A DNA stretch of 64,000 bases from Hofstenia miamia (taxonomy: Eukaryota > Xenacoelomorpha > Acoela). Below, one piece after another: positions 11,092 to 22,320 of the stretch. The stretch is from the NCBI GenBank assembly GCA_004352715.1, contig SCFE01000098.1, positions 144,503-208,502 on the forward strand, in the 5' to 3' direction. The notes beneath the pieces were generated by a model, which was not told where the DNA came from, did no database searches, and saw nothing but the letters and a program-made list of their open reading frames with translations. Position numbers and translations under genes: made by a program. The first letter of the stretch is position 1. Every line of letters starts with the position of its first letter.

Positions 11092-12063
11092 TCTCAGTCT
11101 GTTTCAAGCAAGTCGACAATATATGCTTGGATTAATAAATTTAAATTTAGAAGAAAGTGGGGAGACCTGTTGAAAACAGCGAAGGAAAAAAAAGAAGCTC
11201 TTGTAAAAATCGTAAGAGAAGTACGAAAAATAACCCAAAGAGAGCTTGCAATTAAACTTAATTTTGGTAATAAAACAGTGCAGGACATGTTGGCTGATTT
11301 AAGAATTAGAAAAGTATACAGCAAGTTCGTTCCAAAGTTTTTGAGTGGCGAAATGATGGACAAAAGACTGATGGTGTGTAGTAAAAACTTGGAGATATTT
11401 GAAGAAATGGAAGAAAAGTTTTTAGACAATATTACCACTCAAGATGAAACACCAGTAAGTCTTTATATTCCACCATCTAAGAGAGAGTCTCTCGAGTGGA
11501 AATTGCCTGGTGAAAAGACAACAAAAATGATTCGAAGTGGAACAAAACATCGAAAATGTTTAATGTTGAGCGTGTTTTGGATGAAATCTGAAATAATAAA
11601 AATAGATTATACAAGTAGAGCAAACAATGATGAGTACTACTGCTGTCTTATTGAAGAAGTAAGAAGGTTAAAAAGAAAGCAACGGAGAGCAGAACTATAT
11701 TGTCTGCATGACAACGCTCCAATTCCCACAGCAAACCTGACAACAAACAAAATTGAAAAATACGACTTGAAGACATTGCCACACCCTCCCTACAGCCCAG
11801 ATTTGGCACCTAGCGATTTTTGGCTATTTACTGACTTGAAAAAGTATTTACGAGGTCAGCACTTTGAAACAAAAGAAGAGTTGATGAAGTTTGTGACCAA
11901 TCATTTAGAGAGTAAGCTTCCGACATTTTTTGAAACTGGCTTCAAAATGATGCTAAAAAGATGGAGGAAGTGTTCAGAGAACCAAGGAAGTTATGTTAAA
12001 AATAATGAAATTTTAGATCCTATATATATATATATATATATATATTGTTGGTTAACTATATAA
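11092..12063 (+). pseudogene. Mariner (DD34D) transposase, open frame with catalytic residues kept, 5' end missing
   Basis: This is an open frame of about 323 codons without a credible ATG. It starts inside the first helix-turn-helix (TIYAWINKFK at 11116) and runs through a second one (ITQRELAIKLNFGNKTVQ). It keeps the VPKFLSGE motif (mariner WVPHEL-like), D92 in TTQDETP, D181 in CLHDNAP and D216 in YSPDLAPSDF, counting from TTG 11170. D181 and D216 are 34 residues apart, the mariner DD34D signature. The C-terminus is unnatural: it reads through a (TA)n repeat as alternating Tyr-Ile before stopping. No inverted ends were found. It is probably dead for lack of a start and ends, yet it is the best-preserved transposase frame in the window. 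Confidence 0.85.
12020..12046. repeat. (TA)n microsatellite at the 3' end of the mariner frame
   Basis: Pure TA repeat. It replaces the natural C-terminus of the mariner transposase and forms its last codons. Confidence 0.85.
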
Positions 12064-12382
12064 TTTCTATTTCCTGTGTTTTTTTATTTCTACGCGAGTC
12101 CAGGTACTAATTATCACACCACGTATATATATATAACAGATAAAATAATTAAGACATTATAACATATCTATATTTACTATTCATATTTAATTAAATTACA
12201 TTGAAACACTACCAACGTAATTTTCAATTTATAAAATATTCGGAGGACTCTATGAATTAAATGTTAATTTGTTTCAATATACTTTTGAACTTTTTGAGGT
12301 TATAAATTCTGCTAAAATTATTTAAAAATGCTCACTTTCTAACAAATTTTGATAATTTTGCAAAATGGAAGTATTATTCATA

Positions 12383-12414
<32 letters not shown>

Positions 12415-14642
12415 TTGAAAGTGCTAAATTCTAAACTTTATTAACTTTATAAACATTTATCAGAACAAGTTTGGAGTAAAAAATATTTACAGTTATTTAT
12501 ATTTAAAATTTTATATACATTGCAAGCATAAAAAAATGTGGATGGTATAATATTTTTTCTGTTAATTCATGAACTTTATCTAATTTGTCTCTTTATATAC
12601 ATGTATAGTGATTCTGCATTTATTGGGTAATTGATAATATTTCAAAAATATGTATACATACATAAATATATTGCCGGAGAAAATAGAGCCATTTTTCGAA
12701 ATTCTTGTATAAGTAGTTTTCTCTACCAAATCTGTATTTTTATTTGTAGTTATTATAAATAGTGCATACACAACAAATGTTGAATAAGTCCGAGAAAAAC
12801 AATTATGCTGTATATTTGAATTAAGTGGCGCCAAATACGTATTTTTTATTTACTCTCCGATATATATAGGCCTATATATATATATATATATATATCTTTA
12901 ATTTATAAATGATTTTATCTAATTGAAATATAGTCTAACAAAAAACTGCGAATTAAACAGTTAGGATTTGATGTGATTTATAATTCTCTGACAAATTAAT
13001 TTTTTTAAAATACCACACACATCACAATAATTCCACACTTATAATGGTAAACATGTTAATTTAGAACTATTACAATAACAAGTAAGAAATTTTGCACCTT
13101 TTCTATTGTTTTGCAAATAACGCAGTCATTGTTATCAATAATTTTTGAAAAGTAGAATTTAATAACGTGACAGATTTAACCGGACCTGATCCAGCACCAA
13201 TGTATATGCCCTAAGTGAAAAAGTATAAGATTGAGACGAAATTTTTTTTTATATAAATTAGCTAAATCGAATTCACGCCAAAATAAGAATATGTCTGCCA
13301 TTCTTTATATAGATATACTTTTTCATAATTTACCCTGGCTTATGCCATAGACAATATAAATATTTTCAAAAAAGTATTTTTATTTCAATTGAAAATTTTT
13401 CTCTCTATGTCAATATTTTTGTTTGCTATTTTGTGTCTTGCATCAGTAAACTATTGATGAGATTAGAGTACTACGATTGTACCAAAATCTTACCTCTTGA
13501 GCAGGTAGTGATTTGTAATTATGAGTGGATATATTTTCAGTTTTATATCATTGCAAAAACTCAGAGCGCATCTTCAATAGCAAATAAATTGATATATTTA
13601 TTACTTCAAAAAATTCACTTAAAATATGTGGGTGTATCATTTAAAAACCTGGAGGTCATGATATTAAATTTATTTCCTTATTCGAATACTTGCTATAATA
13701 AAACGCACTAAATATACGAATAGCATTAATAAAAATTTCATTACAATTCACTGATTTCTTTTTTTATTTATTTATTTAATGCTTTTGTTTTTTTACAAAT
13801 CAATTGATTAACACTTATGAAGAATTTAAACAATAGATAGAAATTAAACTGGTTCCAAAAAATACTTTGTATTGGTTTCGAAAGTTTATTGTTCTTGAGG
13901 ATATAAATTGTTGGTTTTCATTATTCAATAGTTTTGTTATAGTTTATGGACTTTGTCCCATAGTTTGATAAGTAGTTGGATCTTCTTTGTTTTATTGAAA
14001 TTTTTAATGATTTTTTAAATTTATTGAAATTTCATTCTTCTTTAATATCTGGATGGAGTTTGTTCCATAAATCAATTGTAAAATTGGTAAATGATTTTTC
14101 AAAGTTTTCTTTTTAAATTTGATTTTGTGATAAGCCTTAGTTCGCTTGTGTATATTTTTTTGTAATTCTACTGAAGATGTTTTCAAAAATAGTAAGAGGC
14201 AATTTAATTTTAATAAGTATACTAATGATTTGATATTATGTTTTTCTAATATTTTACTTTTATCATTTTACTACAGATTGTATTAATTACTCAATTAAAA
14301 ACGTTTTTAAGCTTTTTAAATATTTTCTTGGTAACATTGGTAAATAAAAAAGAGGAATATGAAAATTGTGACACTATAAGAGATCTTAGTAATACAATCC
14401 TCCACTTCATTGGTAATATATGTTGAATCCTAGTTAGCAATTTAACTTAATTAATAGTAATTTAATACCTTTTAAAACATTTTTTGTGATTTTTTCTTTA
14501 ATCAAAGACCTACCACGGTCCAAGCAATAACACATTATTGATCCATATTTTTCAAAACAACTGCTTTTCAATTCTTGAATAGAAATCCGGAACACACAAT
14601 ATTTTAGAAATTTTCTATTTGATACAAAAAACACATTTATAA
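12064..14642. other. Non-coding, AT-rich, with (AT)n tracts
   Basis: Microsatellites occur at about 12387-12415 and 12868-12895. Open frames at 12580-12834, 13433-13711, 14004-14186 and 14434-14646 have no domains, and their composition matches the background. The stretch just below 14643 should hold the 3' UTR of the bHLH gene on the minus strand. Confidence 0.5.
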
Positions 14643-14851
14643 TCAAAGATTAGAGGCGCTGGTTTCCCATGTTTGGGTATATGAAGGATCGTAACCAGCA
14701 AAAACTACACTTTCTTGAGCTTGGCAATTGGCACCGTAGTGTTGCATTGCTGAATAATACTCAAACATACTACTAGAACATATTTGACGCGGTTTGGAGG
14801 AGGGCCAGCCATTCTTTAAACTTCTCACTTTGGCTTCTTTAACCGACTTTC
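14643..14851 (-). CDS. FERD3L: bHLH gene exon 3 (C-terminal tail)
   Basis: The acceptor ATATTTTAG is at 14852-14860. The exon gives 68 residues, rich in Ser, Tyr and Gln, ending [11 protein letters not shown] and a stop at 14643. It joins exon 2 in phase 1 to give [13 protein letters not shown] without a break. Its base composition is clearly less AT-rich than the sequence around it, as expected for a real exon. Confidence 0.78.
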
Positions 14852-16032
14852 CTAAAATATCTCTTTAGAGTTTTTCTGATGTTAACATTAGAAATTGTAT
14901 ATAAGGACCAGAGAATTTTTCTAAAATCATTAAAGAACCCTTGTACAATATAAAAGTTTGTAATTAATAACCTAAATTAAGCAAACAACAATAATTGAAG
15001 AATTACTTATTCAAAAAAGATTTTAATTAAGCCAATAAAAATCTTAATGTTATTTCGTCTTCACAGATATTCAGTTATTTGAATTTTCTGTTAAATCAAC
15101 ATATCATGAAAAATTATATTTATTATTGGATTAGCGGGTAAATTTTTATAAGAAGGCGGCAGTTTGGTGATGATGTTTACCTATTTATTTAAAGAAGTGT
15201 TTGCTTATTGAGAAATATCACTAGTTACAAATATATCTATATTACATTTTTCTAAACTGCCCAATCAAAGAGATCTAGTGATTAAATTTATTAGGAATTG
15301 TCCGATATATGACATACATATGTGCAAACTTGTCAATTAGCCGAGGATGTATAATGAACCCAAAACGAGCCTTCCTTAAGCACAGTTAATTTATTGTTCT
15401 GCTTTTCCTATTGTTTCAAGATACGTTTCTTGTGTTCATTGTTGCAAGAGATCATTATTTATAAGTTGCAAATGGTATTTACTGACGCGTGCCCATGGTA
15501 TTGTTGCAATTTTATATAAGAACTTAAATTTAATTCAATTAGTTATTAAAACAACTTTGCTTTGTGCTGCCAAGTTAATATCCATTTCTGAAACTGCTCA
15601 AAGAAAATTTAAATCTTATAGCAAAATACCTTCTTTGACAATATCAGTCATAAACCCAATGTAAATAATGGCTAATCGTAAAGTTTCGATTCTTGAAATT
15701 TTCTTTTCATATGAAAACGAAGGTAAATATTTTCTCAAAACATCAAATGCTTCATTCATGCTAAGCATTCTTTTTCGTTCCCTTACATTAGCCGCATGTC
15801 GTTGCTGGTGTGTAATCAGTCTTCTGCGCTTGGACTTGGATTTGGATAGATGAAAACTTGAAGAACTTTCGATTGTGTAACGTGAATCACTTCCTGTAAC
15901 TAAATTATATTTCCACATGTTGAAAAAATAAATAAAGAATATGTAAACAACCTTATAGTTGTTCATATTTGAATGTCAAAGGGTCTAAATTATCATTTTT
16001 GGTTATATAATATAAAATTATTCTTTTCTATT

Positions 16033-16070
<38 letters not shown>

Positions 16071-16634
16071 CTTAGGCAAAAAGTTTAGAAACACTTACCA
16101 ATTTTATCCTAGAATTTATGATGGATATACATGGAATACTGATTTTCCAATCGTATGCGATCTACATTTTGTGTATAATGATTATGAATCCATGCCTATG
16201 ATGATGCGTCACCATTCATTTCGATGAAGCCGATAAATAAATTGATAGTCATCAAAAATATCGCTTTACTTACTTTTATATAAAAGTAAGTGTGGTCAAG
16301 TGCACCGATTTTGTGCAAATTGAACATGGTATTAATTTGAGTTTGATACTCGTTTATTGCAAACATTTGGTGGAATCCATGCCTCACCGCATTTTGGCGT
16401 GCTTACTAGCCAGAAGATTTCATACAAAACATTGAAATAAGTCAGTGGCCCATCCTAGCTTTTCGTGTACATTATCTTTATGTAAGAATGTGATTTATGC
16501 CGATTTACTCTCATATACACTAATTTATTTACTGCACCAGTGTGATTTGTACTGGGAAACTCTCATTAAAGTTGTTTCCAATTGTGTATTTAAATAGAAT
16601 AATTTGAATAAGGGTTGCTAAACTTTTTGCAGAG

Positions 16635-16673
<39 letters not shown>

Positions 16674-17542
16674 TATAAAAAAATATATATATAAACATAT
16701 TAAAATATTTGTAAATGTATACACACTGTATATATTATGCTAACTTAAAAACACAAAGAGTGCCCATTTAGCATTTGGGTGTTCTGCTTGTCACAGAATT
16801 ATGAAAATTTGTTTTATAAATGGCTTTATATTTTGTATTACGTAAAATAACTTTGAGATGGAATAAATTTTCAGTCGAAGATCTTCTAATTTTTTTTAAA
16901 AAGGATGAAATAAAATCATTGAAACTATTGAAATACAGAAATGATTGAATATAGTAAGGATAGGATTAAGTCATTTTCTATTATTTTTTGAATATTTATA
17001 AAACATACAATTATGTAAAAATTCTAAAGAAGATAAAAATTAAAAATTCTGGTTTTTTAAATTTACATTTAAATTTATATCATAGTCACTTTTCCAAATG
17101 TATTCTCCAATGAATCAAACACCTGATTTTACGTGAGAGACACCTTAATATACATTCACTCAGAGATGGACACGGGCTGGCCCCAAGATTTAGGAATTTA
17201 CGGACAAAAACTTTGTGTAACGTTGCATTGAATATATATGCCACCCAAGCAACTTCTGCTCAGCCAGAGATTGGTTCAAATTGGACTTAGTGCTACAGCC
17301 AAAAATTTATGTGTTCAAATAGATCAATAAATTTTGACGGGCCGAAAATGGGCTTGAAAAATTCGGACTGGGTCCATCTCTGTATGCACTTAGCATACTC
17401 CACCTTTATGAAGGCATTGCATTAAAACTATTACATTTTCTTTAATGGACATTATATATATATATATATATATATATTTATTTATTGCTTTATTTATGAT
17501 ATATAATGCATAAATATATCTAATGTACAAAATTTGACACCT

Positions 17543-17577
<35 letters not shown>

Positions 17578-17871
17578 GGCATGCACATCGCTGTATTACA
17601 ATAAAATTTAAATTTACTTAAATTTGAAAATTTCTAGATTATCATATATTTATTTTCCAACTGCTTGCACATTTTGAAGTCTAACGCGAATAAAATAGAA
17701 TTGAAACGTACCGCAAATTGTATTTAGTGTATCATCTGAGAAATTTTTTTTCCTTAACTGTGAAAATCCACTATTACAGTATAAGGAACTGCATTCTTCA
17801 TCATCTGAAGGTTTTTCTGAATTTTTGTAAATTATGTTCTTCTTGTTACTGCATGATTTGCTCTTTTCCAT
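14643..17871 (-). CDS. FERD3L: bHLH transcription factor, Fer3/FERD3L type, three exons (whole gene)
   Basis: Reading the minus strand, exons 17871-17712, 15893-15630 and 14851-14643 join to 633 nt: 210 aa plus stop. Both introns are phase 1 with GT/AG ends, and an in-frame stop lies a few codons above the ATG. The bHLH domain spans about residues 83-138. It has the basic motif NVRERKRM (E92 is the E-box-contacting Glu), helix 1 [12 protein letters not shown], loop YEKK, and helix 2 [30 protein letters not shown] is the Fer3/FERD3L (NATO3) signature; Ptf1a is the nearest alternative but usually has SKVDTLRLAI. These class II bHLH proteins bind E-boxes with an E protein and act in neural and endodermal differentiation. 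The C-terminal tail has no motif I recognise. Confidence 0.85.
15630..15893 (-). CDS. FERD3L: bHLH gene exon 2 (bHLH domain)
   Basis: The acceptor is TTTAGTTACAG, preceded by a pyrimidine-rich tract. The exon holds a Ser/Lys/Arg-rich stretch (residues 63-78) and the whole bHLH domain (83-138), and ends in the donor GTATTT at 15629, phase 1. The longer open frame upstream of the acceptor (to 15966) reads as intron: its translation is hydrophobic, YIFFIYFF. Confidence 0.9.
16033..16070. repeat. (AT)n microsatellite
   Basis: Pure AT repeat inside intron 1 of the bHLH gene. Others in the same intron lie at about 16636-16668, 17453-17477 and 17545-17574. Confidence 0.85.
17161..17382. mobile_element. 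hAT-type MITE with imperfect 8-bp target duplication
   Basis: The tips are CAGAGATGGACACGGGC from 17161 and the complement of CAGAGATGGACCCAG ending at 17382. The flanking octamers CATTCACT and TATGCACT agree at 6 of 8 positions. The ends are GC-rich in an AT-rich background. It lies in intron 1 of the bHLH gene and has no coding capacity. Confidence 0.75.
17712..17871 (-). CDS. FERD3L: bHLH gene exon 1
   Basis: ATG at 17871; 53 codons plus one base, then a GTACGT donor at 17711. It encodes a polar, Lys/Ser-rich leader with the acidic patch SDDEEC. A TAA stands in frame eight codons upstream, which supports this start. The low-complexity N-terminus is usual for this family and carries no domain. 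The exon was joined because its phase and donor fit the exon 2 acceptor exactly. Confidence 0.68.
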
Positions 17872-17874
17872 TCC

Positions 17875-19190
17875 CTCTACGTCAAATTTATATTAAATAT
17901 CATAAAGTATGAATAATGCATGCATTATAATGAGTGTACATTGTTCATATATTGATATCAAATAAGGCCTTCTATAGAATGCCTTGTGTCGACATAGTTT
18001 CGTTGGTCTTTCTCGCAATTCATATTAATTCACATATAATATTTTTCTTGAGATGTGTTTTAAATGTTCTCGTGTTAAATTAATGACTCCGTCAATTAAA
18101 GAATATATATTCGGTTATGTCCATCAATTCATATCTCAAACCATCTTAACCCTAAGTCAAACACCATATCTTTATTAGAATTAATTAAAAAATACGAGTA
18201 GCATATCAGTGACTAAGGCAGTTGTGGTAAAATGCAGTAGGGTTAATCAACGAGCGCCTTAGTGTGCAATGACATCGTATTTTATTAAATGCATTGAAAT
18301 TTCTTCAATTAGCACAAGCAACCTGTCTAACAATCTTAGGTGTTATGTTAAATTGAATTATGATGCAAATGAAATTGCTTGGAGATGTTGAAAATAAATT
18401 TGAACTTTGCAAAAATTTAATGGCTTGCTTATGATCATTAGTAATTTAAAGAATATAGCTATATTTTAAACCAACTGGAGCTTTTAAAAATTATACCTTT
18501 AAGTGTTGTATAGGCGATAGGGTATAATTCCCATACAAAAATTTTGTTAGTGATTTAGAAAAAAACTGCTTTAACAAGTTGTATGCATATATTTATTTAT
18601 ATTTTGTCGATGTATGCTCATTAGTAAATAATAGTAAATTGAAACAAATGTGTCATAAATGCTAATTGAATCGATGCAAAGCAACATTAAATTTTGTATT
18701 CCCTTTGTAATTAATGATGTTTATTTGAAAATACTGATTACTCTATTTATAAAAACACTAAATTTTTTATAACGTAACATCCCATTGTACGTTTAAAGGT
18801 ACGATTATTTTTCACAAAGGGAAATTATCAACTTTAGTAATTGAACCAAATTGAGAAGTAATAACAATATATTATTTAATTGTGCTTAAAAAATATTTTC
18901 CTAAGCATTATAAATATACTTGGTTGACTTAGAGTTAATTATATTATTGAAAAGTCAAGAAATATTCAGTACTTATAAATTCAACAAAAAATTATATTAA
19001 TGAGGCAATATGTTTTTACTTTTGAGAAAAATATTGCATTATTGATTGTATTATGTAGTACTGAAAACCCTTTGTCAAAAATAAAACATTTGTAATGTTA
19101 AAAAATTACACTTTAGAGATGCATATCTATTGTTTTTGACTGAGTGCTAATAATAATGAGAGAATGAGTAGTAAAAATTCAAACTACAAA
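17875..19190. other. Non-coding interval upstream of the bHLH gene
   Basis: This probably holds the promoter and 5' UTR of the minus-strand bHLH gene next to 17871. I cannot point to a TATA box or a start site with confidence. No transposon ends were recognised. Confidence 0.4.
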
Positions 19191-19195
19191 AATAC

Positions 19196-19264
19196 CTGAA
19201 CCCAGATGATACTGTTGCAAATTGATATCGCAGATGTTATTAACAAAAATAAAGTTTTTCTCAT
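19196..19264 (-). CDS. Possible signal-peptide exon of an unknown secreted protein
   Basis: On the minus strand an ATG at 19264 opens 23 codons, MRKTLFLLITSAISICNSII and three more. It is then followed by a good donor, CAG-GTATTT, in phase 0. A basic start, a hydrophobic core and small polar residues near the end are the layout of a secretory signal peptide. I found no convincing next exon before the bHLH gene, so the rest may lie in its introns or beyond. Chance cannot be excluded for so short a frame. Confidence 0.25.
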
Positions 19265-19485
19265 TTTGGGAAGCCGCAGATGTTACTCGTGCTGCGAAAT
19301 CTCTTGTTTGCTTCTAAAAAGCATTTTGGTGCACAGTGTGATACTTTTCTCTACGCTTTAAACGTTGATCCTATTGAAGACAAATTCGATTATAGATATT
19401 TATTTTTAATAAAAGATCAATATATTCTATTATTATTACTGATCTGATCAATTGAGTTTTTAAGTAAGCAAACATTGTATTTTTT

Positions 19486-20150
19486 TCAAATAGCACACCG
19501 TAATTTTGCAATGTACTCAAACGATTGAATTATATCAAAAAATGTTTTGTCTATTAAAACAGTTGGGGATCTTAATTTCCCTATTACATCTAAATTTTCA
19601 TTAATTCTCGGTAATTGAATAGAAAATCTGCATCTCAAATAAAGTTTGTTTATTGCTTGGTACATTTTATATAATGCCTCATCAAGCTGTAAATGAACGT
19701 TATTTAAATCTTTGATTCTTTCGATTTTATTTTCACAGCCTACACCCAATAGATGTGATTAAGCACTACCGTTTTGAATCCATGTATACAAAGCGCAATA
19801 TTTTTATCCCTCATATTATATTTCCGTTCACCCTTCAACAGCCTGGGGTCCATATTTATAAGGAGAAACCGTTTATCCACATTTACAAATAATATTCTCC
19901 AAGTCTATAAGTCAATTTGAAAATCGCATGGACTATTCTATTGGGGAACAGGCTTTAATGCAATAATGAAAATTTCTTTTAAAACGTATTGTTGTGGGCA
20001 AAGTTCTTCGAAAATTTCGAATTTAAGTTCTTTCCATTCCAAGCGTTTAAGTTTTTATAAGGTTTTGAGCCAATGGAAGATACCAACAACTCTCTATCAC
20101 ATGGTTCTTTCATATTAGGCATAGATTTAATCATATTTTGAGCAGTAGTG
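19486..20150 (-). pseudogene. Unrecognised decayed coding remnant
   Basis: Reading the minus strand from 20150, an open run of about 50 codons (ILNTTAQNMIKSMPNM...) is followed by a stop, then a second run (VDKRFLLINMDPRLLKGERK...) and a third from about 19749 to 19486 (CENKIERIKDLNNVHLQLDE...). The pieces sit in order on one strand with only short breaks between them, and their codon content looks protein-like. This suggests one former gene with several stops or frameshifts. I do not recognise the family. A transposon or viral-like origin is a guess; an unrecognised host pseudogene is equally possible. Confidence 0.4.
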
Positions 20151-20159
20151 TTTAAAATT

Positions 20160-20835
20160 TTTTTACAGGATTATAAAAAGTTTATTAAATCCCCTCTGCT
20201 TAAGGTACAATTTCAACATTGTCCTGATTTTTGGTGAATTACAAGAAGCTGGGTTGTTAATTATTAAAATTAAAAATATGACACAAATATTTTCAAATTT
20301 TAAATATTTTTATTTTTTACCCCTGAATAGTAAAGAATAGCTATACAAAAACCTTAAACTACGGGTAGAATCTAGAACACATATCAAGTTAACAATGGTG
20401 ATGCATAAAGTACATAACAACAAACAAAGAACTGTTGAATGTATTAGTTATGAGCAATTTCATTTATGCATGCACACTTCTGACCAGGATGTGTACAGTT
20501 GAGTCTGAACACTAATAAATATGCGTGGTTCGTTCAGTAATGATAATTCAATCAAAGTAATTAAAGACCACGGGGGAAAAACCACACATGTCCACTTTTT
20601 GATATTTTTTGGTTACTCCCCTTGGATTTGGTCCTTGGCATGAGGCATCATCTCTAAAAGGTCGTATCGATAAATCACAGTTGTCCAGAGTTATTGCTAT
20701 TTAAAAAAAAGCAACAAGGCAGAAAAACAGCCGTTGTCCAACTGGTAAGAGAGAACAACCACAGTTGTCCAAACAGATGTAGTGTTGGCCAATCAGAAGG
20801 CTTAAAATTGTCACATGACCTTTCTTTAGAACAAG
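20160..20835. other. Non-coding interval
   Basis: No domain-bearing frame. The part from about 20680 to 20835 is noticeably less AT-rich and leads straight into the ATG at 20840, so it may be the 5' end of the transposon-type gene there. Confidence 0.4.
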
Positions 20836-21568
20836 CAAAATGGCTGATGAAGAAAACCCTGTTTTGACAAACAAACCAAGAAAAAGACCAATTATTGGCA
20901 GAAAAAAAGATATTAAACGCGATGAAAGATTGAAAAGCCATACTACAGGCTTACCTTGTAACTGTAAGCTGCTGAAATGTTTTGAAGTTTCTTCAGAAGA
21001 CGACAGACTTAGAGTTATTACTCATTTCAATGGCCTCAAAACAAAGAACGAGCAAGAGGCGTTCCTTTCTTCATTAATTTCTGTTCACCCTGTTGCCCGA
21101 AGAAGGAGCAGAAAGATGATATTGTGGATGCTGAATTCCACAAAAACTCCTTTAAATATCACATTGATATATTGAAAGAGGGCAGCTCATCAAGAATTGA
21201 TGTCTGCATCAAGGCATTTCTCTCAATTTTTGATGTCTCCGAGAGCCGTGTGAGAAGAATAAGAGACTCAATGGCAACCACTGGTGAGTGGAATTTTTAT
21301 AAATTTCTTTATGTTTTAACCCTAGCCTATCAATAATACATGCTGAAGCTGAAATCTTATTAATATTCTGTCTTACTGTAAGGCGTTCTTAGTCTCTAGA
21401 AATAGATGAGGTCGCAATGAATAACGGATCGACATGAAGCCCAAACTTACGGCCACGGACTACTGAACTTGAACTGACCATTGACACACCAAGCCTAAAT
21501 CTAGGCTAGCTAGATTTTTAGCTTTGGCCCCTTATTGATTTATTATTCTTTCTTTCGGGAGCTCAGTG

Positions 21569-21569
21569 N
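21569..21569. other. Single unresolved base
   Basis: One N between two otherwise normal stretches inside the piggyBac relic. It may mark a join between contigs, like the one at 50340. Confidence 0.8.
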
Positions 21570-21723
21570 AGTTCGTCCAATAGGAACTAAATAACAATAC
21601 GCTTCAAATAAACTTAACATTTATTGGCTTTTGTGTCATGTCTCATCATTTCATCTATAATTTCTGCATTTATATACAATCTTTTGATTTCAAAATTTAC
21701 ATTTTGTTTTATCAGTTTTACTA

Positions 21724-22320
21724 TGGCTAGAAGAAGAATTTCAGCAGAAGTTTTGCTACGTGTACTTGAGCTTCCTTCCGATGAGTCTGGAGATGAATCC
21801 GGTAGGGATTCAGATAAAGAGGAAGTTGAACCTAATATTGAAGACGCAGAAGTCAGGTCTAGTGATGATGACGAAGATGGAGAAGATACCGAACGCGAAG
21901 TAAATACAGTACGAGATGGAACAATATGGCGCCCTGTGGGAAATGGCAATGGTAGACTTCTTGGTCGGGCAGGAGATCATAACGTATTTAGAGAATGAGT
22001 GGGAGCGACCGGAGCTTGCCGAACAGTTGAAACACCACTAGATGCTTTTAGACAAATCTTCGGCGAATGGAGTCTGCGTCATATGGTCAATTGCAGCAAG
22101 GAATGTGCTAGAAGAGCTGGTAATGACAATTGAAAGTTTACTGTAGAAGATTTGGAAAAGTTCGTTGGTCTGCTTTACCTGCGTGGAATTAACCATCAAC
22201 GAAATTTTCCTTTCAATGATATATGGTCTAAGAGTGTTGGTTGCCCTGCTTTCAACAAGGCTTGCTTTGTAAATAAATTCTTGCAATATGTCAATAAAAT
22301 TCTTGACAATTATGTCAATA
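21724..22320 (+). pseudogene. piggyBac transposase, N-terminal fragment
   Basis: It starts at ATG 21724 with an acidic leader, as in piggyBac transposases (VLELPSDESGDESG, then RSSDDDEDGED). A frame change near 21990 leads to TPLDAFRQIFGEWSLRHM, a stop, then FTVEDLEKFVGLLYLRGINH and FNDIWSKSVGCPAF. The ETPLD-F..(F) and DLEKFVGLL--RGI blocks belong to the N-terminal half of the DDE_Tnp_1_7 family. Everything after about residue 190, including the three catalytic Asp residues, is gone. Confidence 0.75.

Noticed and set aside
15668-15853. Plus-strand open frame
   Set aside because: It is antisense to the bHLH exon.
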